From assembly GCF_030435805.1 (NCBI RefSeq), contig NC_081308.1, forward strand, positions 130,864,936-130,928,935: 64,000 bases of DNA, in the 5' to 3' direction. The number at the start of each line of letters is the position of its first letter. The stretch's first letter is position 1. Below, piece after piece: positions 23,084-34,354 of this stretch. This DNA is from Mustela lutreola. Lineage: Eukaryota > Chordata > Mammalia > Carnivora > Mustelidae. The notes under the pieces are model-generated. The model ran no database searches and was not told the DNA's origin. It was given only the letters and a program-made list of their open reading frames with translations. Position numbers and translations under genes: made by a program.

Positions 23084-23495
23084 TTTTCTCAAACTTTTAT
23101 TTGAATTCCAGTTAATTAACATACAGTGTAATATTAGTTTCGGGTGTAGAATTTAGTGATTCAACATGTCCATACAACCCCTGGGGCTCATCATTGACAA
23201 GAGCCCTCCTTAATGCCCATCACCTATGTCAACCTAATTCTCCCCACCCACCTCCCCTCTGGTAACCACCAGTTTGTTCTCTATAGTTGAAAGTCTTGTT
23301 TCTTGGCTTTCCTCTCTTCCCCATCCCATCCAAGTTCATTTGCTTCTTAAATTCCACTTATGAGTGAAATCATATGGTATTTGTCTCTCTTTGACTGACT
23401 TATTTCACTTAACACAATACTCTCTAGCTCCATCCATGTTGTTGCAAATGGAAAGATTTCATTATTTTTTATGGCTGAATAATATTCCTCCCTCC

Positions 23496-23547
<52 letters not shown>

Positions 23548-24341
23548 AAAACTCAACATCAAAAAACAAATAATCCAATTAAAAATGGGCAGGGGAGACT
23601 CAATTATCATATGGTTTCACTTAGTTGTGGAGCATAACAAATAGCATGGAGGACAAAGGGAGATGGAGACGAGAAAGGAGTTGAGGGAAATTGGAAGGGG
23701 AGGTGAACCATGAGAGACTGTGGACTCTGAAAAACAATCTGAGGGTTTTGAAGTGGCGGGGGGGGGGGTGGGAGGTTGGGGGAACCAGGTGGTGGGTATT
23801 AGAGAGGGCGCAGATTGCATGGAGGACTGGGTGGGGTGCAAAAACAATGAATACTGTTATGCTGAAAAAATAAAAAAATTTAAAAATTTTTTAAAAATGG
23901 GCAGGGGACATGAATAGATATTTTTCTAAGGAAGATATACAGGTGTCCAATAGACACATGAAAAGATGCTTAGCATCACTCATCATCAGGGAAATACAAA
24001 TCAAAACTACAATGACTGACGACATCAGTCAGAATGGCCCAAATAAACAACACAGGAAACAACAGGCATTGGCAAGGATGTGGAGAAAGGGGAGCCCTCC
24101 TACACGGTTGGTGGGAATGCAAACTGGTGCAGCCACTCCGGAAAACAGTATCGAGGGTCCTCAAAAAGTTCAACAAAGAACTACCCTGACACTACTAGGT
24201 ATTCACCCAAAGGATACAAAAATAGTAACTCAAAGGGATATATGTGCCCCGATGTTTATAGCGGCATTATCAACAATAGCCAAATTATGGAAAGGGCCCA
24301 AGGGCCCACCAACTGATGAATGGGTAAAGAAGTTGTGGTAT
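23084..24341 (-). mobile_element. Twin-primed L1 hit by a second L1
   Basis: 23084-23540 is the L1 3' end on the minus strand. 23545-24341 is ORF2 on the plus strand. The two halves are contiguous in L1 order across the inversion. Duplicated ATTTCAAACTTTT flanks the pair at 23071-23083 and 24342-24354. A (CT)n(GT)n run at 23490-23545 lies at the internal junction. Confidence 0.8.
23597..23892 (+). mobile_element. L1 3' end nested in the twin-primed L1
   Basis: About 296 bases of L1 3' UTR with A-rich tail. Its target-site duplication AAAAATGGGCAGGGGA is at 23581-23596 and 23893-23908, within ORF2 of the host element. Confidence 0.9.
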
Positions 24342-24372
24342 ATTTCAAACTTTTAAGGAGATCCTCACTTGA

Positions 24373-24731
24373 AACTAGAGGGTATTATGCTGAGTAAAAT
24401 AAGTCAATCAGAGAAAGACAATTATCGTATGATCTCTCTGATATGAGGAATTTGAGAGGCAGGGCCGGGGTGGGGGGTGGTTGGTCAGTAGGGAAGGAAA
24501 AAATGAAACAAGATGGGATCGGGAGGGAGACAAACCATAAGAGACTCTTAATCTCATGAAACAAACTGAAGGCTGCTGGGGAGAGGCGGGTGTGGAGAGG
24601 GTGGTTGGGTTATTGACATTGGGGAGGGTATGTGCTATGGTGAGCGCTGTGAAGTGTGTAAGCCTGATGATTCACAGACCTGTACCCCTGGGGCAAATAA
24701 TACATTATATGTTAATAAAAAAATAATAAAA
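24373..24731 (+). mobile_element. L1 3' end, separate insertion
   Basis: ORF2 tail and 3' UTR with A-rich tail. Target-site duplication AGATCCTCACTTGA at 24359-24372 and 24732-24745. Confidence 0.92.
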
Positions 24732-24745
24732 AGATCCTCACTTGA

Positions 24746-25415
24746 GAAATTTTGCCACTGGGCACACTCCAGTGTGTTCTCTGCGTATTTAATTCAGATA
24801 TGCATATATTTTTCCTTTTAAGGAATATGGACTTACTGGCTTTTGTTCAATATGCTTTTCTCTTGCTTAAGATATTTACCGTACACACTCATTACTCCAT
24901 TACTTTTCTTATTGTTCCATTAGGTAGCCTAGGGGCTGCAGAACCGCTGGATCAAATTAACAATCAGGTCAGACGGGAGGGTTGATATCTCACTGAATGG
25001 CTCTTACTCATGTTGTTACCTGACATCTGTTAAGAAATAAAAAACTTTTGCAGGAATTTGCCTACTTCTGTTCACTATCCATAGAAAGAGATGTATTACC
25101 TACAAACTTATTAAGCTGCTTGTCCAAACATAAAATAGTAAACAGAATCTCCAAAATACCATTTGTTTTTAGTCCTTTGAGCTACCTATAAAGAAGCAGA
25201 ACAAATTATTCATTTATTGCTTCAGATTAATATAATTTGATAAAAATCACTGTATGTTTTACTATTTAATTTTAAGTGGCTTCCCTTTTATTTTCAGTCA
25301 GTACTGAATATTAGTTACAACTTGAATTTGAGGTCAAGACTAGTAACTTCATCTCACATTTGATAGGGGAACACTGATTATCAAAGTTCTCAAATTCATG
25401 AGTGGGTAGCCTGTT
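24746..25415. other. Intergenic, nothing recognised
   Basis: AT-rich unique-looking sequence with no family match in any frame. Confidence 0.5.
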
Positions 25416-25433
25416 AAAAAGTTTCAGTATCTA

Positions 25434-25638
25434 GGGACGCCTGGGTGGCTCAGTTGATTAAGCAGCTGCCTTCGGTTCAGGTCATGATCCCAGCGTCCTG
25501 GGATCAAGTCCTGCATTGGGCTCCTTGCTCGGCAGGAAGCCTGCTTCTCCCTCTGCCTCTACCTGCCATTCTGTCTGCCTGTGCTCGCTCTCTCTCCCTC
25601 TCTCTCTCTCTGACAAATAAATAAATAAAATCTTTAAA
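25434..25638 (+). mobile_element. CAN-SINE
   Basis: Full SINE with target-site duplication of about 18 bases (AAAAAGTTTCAGTATCTA) at 25416-25433 and 25639-25656. Confidence 0.95.
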
Positions 25639-25656
25639 AAAAAGTTTCAGTATCTA

Positions 25657-27055
25657 AATTATATGCTATCAAAGTTGGAATGATGATAACAATAAGGCTA
25701 ATAAAGAACTTACAGTGTAGTTGGGAAGGTGGCCTCCCCGCATACAGCAGTAACTCATATTGCAATCTCCCAGTTCCCGTGGAACACCGACAAAGCTTAA
25801 CTGTTGATGGAGTAATGACACCACAGAGGAAACCTGCCCGTTGTGTGAGTAGTTTCCAGCCTTGAGTTCCAGGACTAAGGGTTTTATTCACACCATGAGT
25901 CATCAGTTCAAATAACTTCTTACCACCAGTTGTGTGAGGCTTTAGCAAAGACACACTCAAATATTAGGGTGTAAAGATGAGGATGTTTTTCAAAAGAGCT
26001 AGCTGCTGACTTCTTATAGCTCGTTATTGCCAGGAGGATCTTTGGTCCTGTGGGGAGTCCAGGTGACAGGACCTGGCACCCTAAAGGATACAGCAGAAGG
26101 TCAGCCTCCAACTGTGGCATTGCGTCTCTCCCAATGCAGACAGTATGCCAGACCGTCGTAAGCTGGAGTGCGAGGCCTAGAGGAGTAACCAGATCAGAGC
26201 TGCGCTTCCCGGACTTCCACGGAGCCTTCTGGTGTTACTCAGAGGTCACACAGGGCCACAGATGTTTGGGCCAACCTTACACATGCAGTGTTTTACACTA
26301 GCGACCAGCTAACAGATAACAATGGGATTGATCCTACATATATTTTACTATGTCAAAGGTCATCGGCATGTGGGATATCCAGTTAATACGTCTTTGTGCG
26401 GATATCTAAAGGATGCTTGTCCTGCCGATTCTGGAAAAACTGTATACAGCATCACTGTATAGGAGGAGTGTAACTCTGCCCTGGCGTCTGCTCACAAACA
26501 CCGTGTTCTGCAGTCTGACTGCAAATATCTAAGCTGTAAAATTGTACAAGGCAGCCCATTACATTTTTATCCATGTTAATCAGGATTCCCCCAGCACTGC
26601 TAATCTAAAACAAATAATGAAATTAATTAGGTATGAAATCTCCTAAATCTAGAACCATCAACTGAAATCTGTTTGCTAAAATTGATTTGTTCTTGTCTAT
26701 GTATAAAATAGTATTAAAAAAAAAAAACACCAGATGATTGAGCAAGCCAGATGAAGCAGTGAGGGAGAAACCTGTAGGCACATAGTAAGTGTTGAATAAA
26801 TGTTAAATGACGCCCTTGTTCTTCTTCTTAACACGGCGGGCATGTATTAGTCACTTAGCCAGTATTATGGACTGAGGCTGTTGTGGCAGAGTAGTTTGTA
26901 CTCTCTGTGAGATTTCTTCCTATGCAAAGCTTGATTTGATGACAGTGGCCTCTTAGGAACTCACTTTTTTCAAGTACTGAGGTCAGCAACCAAGCAGAAA
27001 ATAAAACATTGTATGAGGTTCAAATATGAGAACCTTCACCTCATAGTCGTTTATT
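25657..27055. other. Intergenic, nothing recognised except MIR-like scraps
   Basis: GCACATAGTAAGTGTTGAAT at about 26779-26798 recalls a MIR or L2 end. No gene recognised; open frames up to 108 codons show no family features. Confidence 0.45.
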
Positions 27056-27150
27056 AAAAATGCAGACTATCTACTCTGTTTCACTGGTCTATGTGTCTGT
27101 TTTTATGTCAGTGCCCCCCTGCTTCCCCCCCCCCAAAAATGCAGACTATC
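27056..27150 (-). mobile_element. Tiny L1 ORF2 fragment with target-site duplication
   Basis: 63 bases (27072-27134) of antisense L1 ORF2 (TTCACTGGTCTATGTGTCTG) ending in a C run are flanked by AAAAATGCAGACTATC at 27056-27071 and 27135-27150. There is no L1 3' end and no clear A tail. Confidence 0.8.
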
Positions 27151-27958
27151 AACTTTTCTTTCCTAATAGCGAGTTACAAGTTTTACACGAAGACTATTAT
27201 ACTGGATTTATTTGTTTTAACATTTAATGTATGAGATAGGTTTTATCCCATAAAAGACAGTTCAACTATTGCATTTAATTTTGTCTTGGGGAAATGAGAT
27301 CATTTGCTTGTCTATGGTAAAACATTCAACACATAGGGGGAACATGTGCACAGTATATAGGATAACCAATTATAGAATGAAGAAAAGGTACAGAGGTGGA
27401 ATCAGCACAAACATAGCCCAGAGATTTTTTTTTCTTTTTCAGAAAATCCAGCAAGGCAATATTGTTTTCCCGAATACTTCACAGGTTCTTACATATAATG
27501 TTAAATGCTCATATTTACCACATAACCCCACATTGTTTCTTCTCAAAATGGAAATATCACAAAGATGATCAATGAAGCTACCTGAATTTCAGTTACATCT
27601 AGTCTAAGGAGGGAGAGAAAACAACAGGTGAGGGTTTATAAATAAAATTCCTGACTATGGAGGATAGCTACTCCTGTATTAAGCACCAAAGATGTAGAAA
27701 TATCTGAAATATCTATTGGCTTTACATTCTTTTTACTTTAGTTCCATGATTAACTTATTGTCTGACTGTAGTACTAAGTAAAGAATGCTAGAGAGCAATG
27801 TAAGCTCACAGCTTTCAGTATGTAGAAGGGCGGGAGGTGGGGGGGTGCGGGTGGGGGGAGGGTGGGCGAAATCCTTGAGTGGCATAGATCAAACTGCTAA
27901 TAGCAATTATCACTGAGGTGACAGGAGACACTTACTTTCTACTTCATGCACTTCTGTG
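27151..27958. other. Intergenic, nothing recognised
   Basis: AT-rich, with a G-rich patch near 27828-27865. No gene recognised. Confidence 0.5.
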
Positions 27959-27971
27959 AAGTTTAAATACT

Positions 27972-28182
27972 GTTTTAAAAGATTTTATTTACTAATTTGA
28001 CACACAGAGAGAGATCACAAGTGGGCAGAGAGGCAGGCAGAGCGAAGGCGGGGGCGGGGGGGGGACGGGAAGCAGGCTCCCTGCTGAGCAGAGAGCCTGA
28101 TGCGGGGCTTGATCCCAGGACCTTGAGACCATCACCTCAGCTGAAGGCAGAGGCCTAACCCTCTGAGCCACCCAGGTGCCCC
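27972..28182 (-). mobile_element. CAN-SINE
   Basis: Antisense SINE with target-site duplication AAGTTTAAATACT at 27959-27971 and 28183-28195. Confidence 0.95.
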
Positions 28183-28334
28183 AAGTTTAAATACTTTTTG
28201 TTACCAATCATAAATTATTCTTGTAATCAGGAAAGGATTATAATAATCAAAGCCATCTGACTTCCGGCAATGCTTTAAACACTCTCAAGTCAATTTCACT
28301 GAAAACCTAGAGAAAATTCCAATAGACTTTCTTA

Positions 28335-28409
28335 TTAAGTTACTAATCGGCTTTTGGGTGTCCACAGACAAATTAAGTTACTAATCAGCTTTGGGTGTCC
28401 ACAGACAAA
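28335..28409 (+). repeat. Two-copy tandem duplication, unit about 38 bp
   Basis: TTAAGTTACTAATCGGCTTT...CCACAGACAAA is followed at once by the same unit with two small changes. Confidence 0.9.
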
Positions 28410-28554
28410 TCTCCACTAATGTATAAACATGCTTAAGTGTCTTTCAAAAAACCATTAACCGACCTACGTTGGTTCCTCTAATGTCTCTCCTCTGAAACCA
28501 TCACCCCACCTCCCCTTCCTTTCCTCCATATTAGACAAGCTAATTGGAAAGCAG

Positions 28555-29440
28555 TCCTATATGCGGAGAAAGGGGAATGCTCTTACACTGTTGGTGGGAA
28601 TGCCAACTGGCGCAGCCACTCTGAAAAACAGCCTGGAGGTTCCTCAAAAAGGTAAAACAGAGCTACCCAGTGCACCTGGGTGGTTCAGTTGGTAAGCGTC
28701 TGCCTTCAGCTCAGGTCATGATTCCACGGTCCTGGGATCCAGCCCTGTGTCAGGCTCCCTGCTCTGCAGGAAGCCTGCCTTTCCCTCTCCCACTCCCCTT
28801 GCTTGTGTTCCCTCTCTCACTGTCTCTCTTTCTCTCTGTCCAATAAATAAAATCTTAAAAAAAAAAAAAAGGATTAGAGCTACCCTATGACCCAGCAATT
28901 GCACTACTAGGTATTTATCCAAAGGACACAAACATAGTGATTCAAAGGGGTACATGCACCCCAATGTTTATAGCAGCAATGTCCACAATAGCCAAACTAT
29001 GGAAAGAGCTCAGCTGTCCATCAACCAATGAAGGGATAAAGAAAATGTGAGTCATATATAAAATGGAATATTATTCAGCCGTCAAAGAGAATGAAATCTT
29101 GCCATTTGCAACGACATGGATGGAAGTAGAAGGTATTATGATAAGAGAAATAAGTCAGTTGGAGAAAGACAAATACCATATGAATTCACCCATATGTGGA
29201 GTTTAAGAAACAAAGCAGATGAACACAGGTGAAGGGCAGGAAAAATAAAATTAGATGAAAATTTACAGGGAGGCTAACCATAAGAGATGCTGAACTCTAG
29301 GAAGCAAACTGAGGGTTGCTGGAAGGAAGGTTGGTGGGGGGAGGGAAAATTGGGTGATGGGCATTAAGGAGGGCACTTGATGTAATGGGCACCAGGTGTT
29401 CTATGCAACGGATGAATCACTAAATTCTACCTCTGAAACT
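28555..29440 (+). mobile_element. L1 3' end split by a CAN-SINE
   Basis: ORF2 end and 3' UTR in sense, in two parts (28555-28668 and about 28876-29440). The junction is marked by the SINE duplication AGAGCTACCC. Confidence 0.88.
28669..28875 (+). mobile_element. CAN-SINE within L1
   Basis: Starts GTGCACCTGGGTGGTTCAG and ends in an A run. Target-site duplication AGAGCTACCC at 28659-28668 and 28876-28885. Confidence 0.93.
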
Positions 29441-29564
29441 ACAAAAAAAAAAGAAGTAGTATACATTTGCAATTTACTCCTTACCCTCACATTTGCTTCT
29501 TACCGTACTGATGTCTGGAGTTTGGCCACATTATTCTTACTAAACCTGTTTAAGATAAGCATTG

Positions 29565-29779
29565 ACTCTCTTTCTTTTCTTTTCTTTCTTTCTTTCTTTC
29601 TTTCTTCTTTTTGAAGGGGGGAAGGGGGAGGGGCAGAGGGAGAGGGAGAGAATCCCAAGCAGACTCTGCACTGAGAGGGGAGCCTGAGCAAGGTGGGACT
29701 CCATCTCACAACCCTGAGGTCATGACCTGAGCCAAAATCAAAAGTCAGGCTCAACTAACTGAGCCACCCAGACACCCCA
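29565..29779 (-). mobile_element. CAN-SINE
   Basis: Antisense SINE with an expanded (TTTC)n tail at 29570-29606 and head GAGCCACCCAGACACCCC. Diverged from the young consensus. Confidence 0.85.
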
Positions 29780-30200
29780 AGCATTGGCCTTCAATTGCAT
29801 TTCACTAATAGCCTTGCAAAACCTCTCTGCAATATTTGAGAGGCTGGTCACTTCCTCTTTTTGAAATGCTTTGCTCTGCTTTCATTTAGTCCATGTTCTT
29901 CCTTGGTGGAAACTCTTCTCCAGCTCCTTCTTAGACTGCTTCTCCCTCCCTATCTTTAATTTTACAGGATTACATCCCTTCTCCTTTTATATTCATTGAA
30001 CAATTTTATGTATACTGAAAACTACCATCTGTATACTAAAAGCTGGTCCTGCACAACAAGTAGTTTGGAAGTAGTGGTCAACAAATGTTTGCATAAGGGG
30101 TCGAACACGATGTTTGTTGCATGGTGGATTTAATACCATGTGGGAATTCCCATGCTTTTGAAGGAAAGGAAAACTAACACTGAGTTTAAATAGTCACACA
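29780..30200. other. Intergenic, nothing recognised
   Basis: No gene or clear repeat seen. Confidence 0.45.
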
Positions 30201-30202
30201 TA

Positions 30203-30350
30203 GGGATGCCTGGGTGGTTCCATCAGTTAAGCCTCCAACTCTTGATTTCAGCTCAGGTCATGATCTCACGGTTGTGGGATGGAGAGAGATTCTCTCTCTC
30301 CCTCTCCCTTTGCCCCACCCCACCCCCCATGAAGTTTTTAAAAAAAGTAA
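30203..30350 (+). mobile_element. CAN-SINE with internal deletion
   Basis: AGGGATGCCTGGGTGGTTCC head, then a jump from the A/B-box part straight to the CT-rich end. About 60 bases shorter than its neighbours. Confidence 0.85.
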
Positions 30351-30675
30351 GTAGTCACACATAAAGAACAATATATACCACATAGTAATGTTAACATTGG
30401 ATTTGACCTTAGAATGATTGGTTGGGATTTTAATAGGTGAGCTGTAAGTACTGTTTACTCTTCTGAATTACACAAGACCCTTGCTACTTGGATTTGAATA
30501 CAAATAGAACATGACTTATCTCAAGAGTAGCATTAATTAGTACAGGGGCAGATTTCAACTGTACATTTATAAAAGTTTTCACTAACTACATCCAGAAAAA
30601 TACCAACTGATTACCCTAAAACAATCTCTAGCTAGTGGTTGAAGAATATGGTTAAAAATAGTTATTAAGTTTCTC
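30351..30675. other. Intergenic, nothing recognised
   Basis: AT-rich sequence with no recognised feature. Confidence 0.45.
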
Positions 30676-31367
30676 AGAGTCCTCAGTCTCTCATGGTTCC
30701 TCTCTCCCTCCAATTTCCCCCAACTCCTTTCTCCTCTTCATCTCCCCATGTCCTCCATGTTATTCCTCATGCTCCACAAGTAAATGAAGCCATATGATAA
30801 CTGACTCTTTCCCCTTGACTTATTGCACTCAACATAATCTGCTCCAGTCCCATCCATGTTGCTACAAAAGTTGGGTATTCATGCATTCTGATGGAGGCAT
30901 AACACTCCATAGTGTATATGGACCACATCTTCCTTATCCATCCGTCTGTTGAAGGGCATTTCGGTTCTTTCCATGGTTTGGCAACTGTGGCCATTGCTGC
31001 TGTGAAGATTGGGGTACAGATGGCCCTTCTTTTCACTACATCTGTGTCTTTGGGGTAAATACCCAGTAGTGCAATTGCAGGGTCATAGGGTAGCTCTATT
31101 TTTAATTTCTTAAGGAAATTAAAACAGCTGTTTTAAAAAAACTCTGTTTTTCAGAGTGGCTGCACCAACCTGCATTCCCACCAACAGTGTAAGAGGGTTC
31201 CCCTTTCTCCACAACCTCTCCAACACACATGGTTTACTGTCTTGTTAATTTGGGCCATTCTGACTGGTGTAAGGTGGTATCTCAATGTGGTTTTGGTTTG
31301 AATCTTGCTGATGGCTAATGATTATGAACATTTTTTCATGTGTCTGTTAGCCATTTGTATGTCTTCT

Positions 31368-31577
31368 TTTTTTTATTATTTTGCTTAATTTTTATTTATT
31401 TTATTTTATTTTTTTAATTTATTTTTTATTTTCAGCATAACAGTATTCATTAATTTTGCACCCAGTGCTCCATGTAATCCATGCCCTCTATAATACCCAC
31501 CACCTGGTTCCCTGACCTCCCACCCCCCGCCCCTTCAAAACCCTCAGATTGTTTTTCAGAGTCCATAGTCTCTCATG
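31368..31577 (-). mobile_element. L1 3' UTR end nested in antisense L1
   Basis: T-rich start, TTTTCAGCATAACAGTATTC and CAGAGTCCATAGTCTCTCAT. L1 ORF2 continues on both sides (CATTTGTATGTCTTCTTT before, GAGAAGTGTCTGCTCATGTC after). Confidence 0.8.
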
Positions 31578-32025
31578 GAGAAGTGTCTGCTCATGTCTTC
31601 TGCCCATTTTTTGACATGATTATCTGTTTTGTGTCTGTTGAGTTTGAGGAGTTCTTTGCAGATCTTGGATATCAGCCCTTTGTCTGTACTGTCATTTGCA
31701 AATATCTTCTCCCATTCCGTGGGTTGCCTCTTTGTTTTGTTGACTGTTTCCATTTTTTTAATGGAATTTTTCCTTCATTATTGTGATAACACACACGTAA
31801 TGTAAAATTTATCATCTGAACTATTTTCAAGTGGATCATTTAGTGGTACTAAATACAGTCACAATGTTGTACAACCATCACTATCCATCTGCAGAATGTT
31901 TTCCATCTTGCAATATTAAAACTCTATACCCATCATTATAGAATATTTTAACTTGGAAAATTACAGAATAACAAAACATAAGGCTATATAAAATTTAAAT
32001 AATTATTATTCATAATCCCAATATA

Positions 32026-32032
32026 ACACACA

Positions 32033-32082
<50 letters not shown>
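32026..32082 (+). repeat. (CA)n(GA)n compound microsatellite
   Basis: About 12 CA units run directly into about 16 GA units. Confidence 0.93.
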
Positions 32083-32084
<2 letters not shown>

Positions 32085-32887
32085 TATGAAAACAGCTTAT
32101 ATTCACTGTTCCGGGACTACAAATATCTGTGGTCTTACTTTAGACCACAAGGAAATGATTCATTAATTCTGTGGTTATGGAAAATAGAAACATAAAAGCC
32201 TTGATTTAATCTTAAAAAAAAATCTTTTTAAACTCTAGATGTTAAGTCACAGTGGTATTAAATAGGAAACCTTGAGACATGATAGCCTTGTTCATACAGG
32301 TATTTTCCTTGGCTGTGCAGAAGCTTTTGATCTTGATGAAGTCCCAAAAGTTCATTTTCGCTTTTGTTTCCTTTGCCTTTGGAGACGTATCTTGAAAGAA
32401 GTTGCTGTGGCCGATGTCGAAGACATTGTTCTCCTATGCTTATGTTCTCCTCTAGGATTCTGATGGATTCCTGCCTCACATTGAGGTCTTTTATCCATTT
32501 TGAGTTTATCTTTGTGTATGGTCTAAGAGAATGGTCCAGTTTCATTCTTCTACACGTAGCTGTCCAATTTTCCTAGCACCATTTATTAAAGAGACTGTCT
32601 TTTTTCCACTGTGTATTTTTTCATGCTTTGTCGAAGATTATCTGACCACAGAGTTGAGGGTCCATATCTGGGCTCTCTGCTCTGTTCCACCAGTCTATGT
32701 GTCTGTTTTTATGCCAGTACCATGCTGTCTTGGTGATCACAGCTTTGTAGTAAAGCTTAAAATCAGGCAACGTGATGCCCCCAGTTTTGTTTTTCTTTGT
32801 TTCAACATTTCCTTAGCAATTCGGGGTCTCTCTTGGTTCCATACAAATTTTAGGATTGTTTGTTCCAGCTCTTTGAAAAATGCCAGT

Positions 32888-33084
32888 GGAATTTTTTTTT
32901 TAAGATTTTATTTATTTGACAGAGAGAGAGATCACAAGTAGGCAGAGAGGAAGGCAGAGCGAGGCAGGGGGAAGCAGGCTCCCCACTGAGCAGAGAACCT
33001 GATATGGGGCTCCATCCCAGGACCCTGAGATCATGACCTGAGCTGAAGGCAGAGGCTTAACCCACTGAGCCACCCAGGTGCCCC
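32888..33084 (-). mobile_element. CAN-SINE within L1
   Basis: Antisense SINE ending AACCCACTGAGCCACCCAGG. L1 ORF2 words GCCAGTGGAATTTT and GCTGGTGGAATTTTGAC flank it as a likely target-site duplication. Confidence 0.92.
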
Positions 33085-33171
33085 ATGCTGGTGGAATTTT
33101 GACTGGAATGGCATGGAAAGTATAGATTGCCTAGAGCAATCTTATACAATCTAGTCAGTATAGACATTTTT

Positions 33172-33765
33172 AAATTTACTTTTTATTTTCAGCATAACAG
33201 TATCATTATTTTTGCACCACACCCAGTGCTCCATGCAATCCGTGCCCTCTATAATACCCACCACCTGGTACCCCAACCTCCCACCCCCTGCCCCTTCAAA
33301 ACCCTCAGATTGTTTTTCAGAGTCCATAGTCTCTCATGGTTCACCTCCCCTTCCAATTTCCCCCAACTCCCTTCTCCTCTCTAACACCCCTTGTCCTCCA
33401 TGCTATTTGTTATGCTCCACAAATAAGTGAAACCATATGATAATTGACTCTCTCTGCTTGACTTATTTCACTCAGCATAATCTCTTCCAGTCCCGTCCAT
33501 GCTGCTACAAAAGTTGGGTATTCATCCTTTCTGATGGAGGCATCATACTCCATAGTGTGTATGGACCACATCTTCCTTATCCATTCGTCCGTTGAAGGGC
33601 ATCTTGGTTCTTTCCACAGTTTGGTGACCGTGGCCATTGCTGCTATAAACATTGGGGTACAGATGACCCTTCTTTTCACTCCATCTGTATCTTTGGGGTA
33701 AATACCCAGGAGTGCAATTGCACGGTCATAGGGTAGCTCTACTTTTAATTTTCCATTTGTGGTAA
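33172..33765 (-). mobile_element. L1 3' end, antisense half of an inverted pair
   Basis: 3' UTR then ORF2 end ([19 protein letters not shown] on the minus strand, 33410-33679). Its first 270 or so bases are nearly the reverse complement of 33795-34095. Confidence 0.9.
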
Positions 33766-33794
33766 GGAAAATACAAAAAAAAAAAAAAAACGAA

Positions 33795-34095
33795 TGAAAT
33801 AAGTCAAGCAGAGAGAGTTAATTATCATATGGTTTCACTTATTTGTGGAGCATAACAAATAGCATGGAGGACAAGGGGTGTTAGAGAGGAGAAGGGAGTT
33901 GGGGGAAATTGGAAGGGGAGGTGAACCATGAGAGACTATGGACTCTGAAAAACAATCTGAGGGTTTTGAAGGGGCGGGGGGTGGGAGGTCGGGGAACCAG
34001 GTGGTGGGTATTACAGAGGGCACGGATTGCATGGAGCACTGGGTGTGGTGAAAAAATAATGAATACTGTTATGCTGAAAATAAAGAAAAAATAAA
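33795..34095 (+). mobile_element. L1 3' end, sense half of an inverted pair
   Basis: GAAATAAGTCAAGCAGAGAG through the 3' UTR to an A-rich tail. It is separated by about 350 bases from its inverted partner at 33172-33440. Confidence 0.9.
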
Positions 34096-34143
34096 TTAAA
34101 AATATATATAAGAAAACTAAAAAAAAAATAATAATAAAGTCTA

Positions 34144-34343
34144 GGGACACCTGGGTGGGCTAAGTTGGCTGAGCGACTGCCTTCAGCTCAGGTCATGATC
34201 CTGGAGTCCCGGGATCGAGCGCCCCCCTCAACTCCCCCAACCCCCATCGGGCTCCCTGCTCAGCAGGGGGTCTGCTTCTCCCTCTGCCCTTCTCCCTCTC
34301 TCATGCTCTCTCTGTCTCTCACATAAATGAAATCTTTTTTAAA
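34144..34343 (+). mobile_element. CAN-SINE
   Basis: GGGACACCTGGGTGGGCTAA head. Target-site duplication AATAAAGTCTA at 34133-34143 and 34344-34354. Confidence 0.93.
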
Positions 34344-34354
34344 AATAAAGTCTA

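Larger units (their letters stand above)
30680..32887 (-). mobile_element. Antisense L1 with insertions
   Basis: The reverse strand reads from the 3' UTR (30680) through the ORF2 end (30767-31036 encodes FTAAMATVAKPWKEPKCPS) into internal ORF2 (32275-32887). A second L1 3' UTR end interrupts it at about 31368-31577. A stretch at about 31753-32300 holding old L1-type 3' UTR sequence and a (CA)n(GA)n run interrupts it again. Confidence 0.8.
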
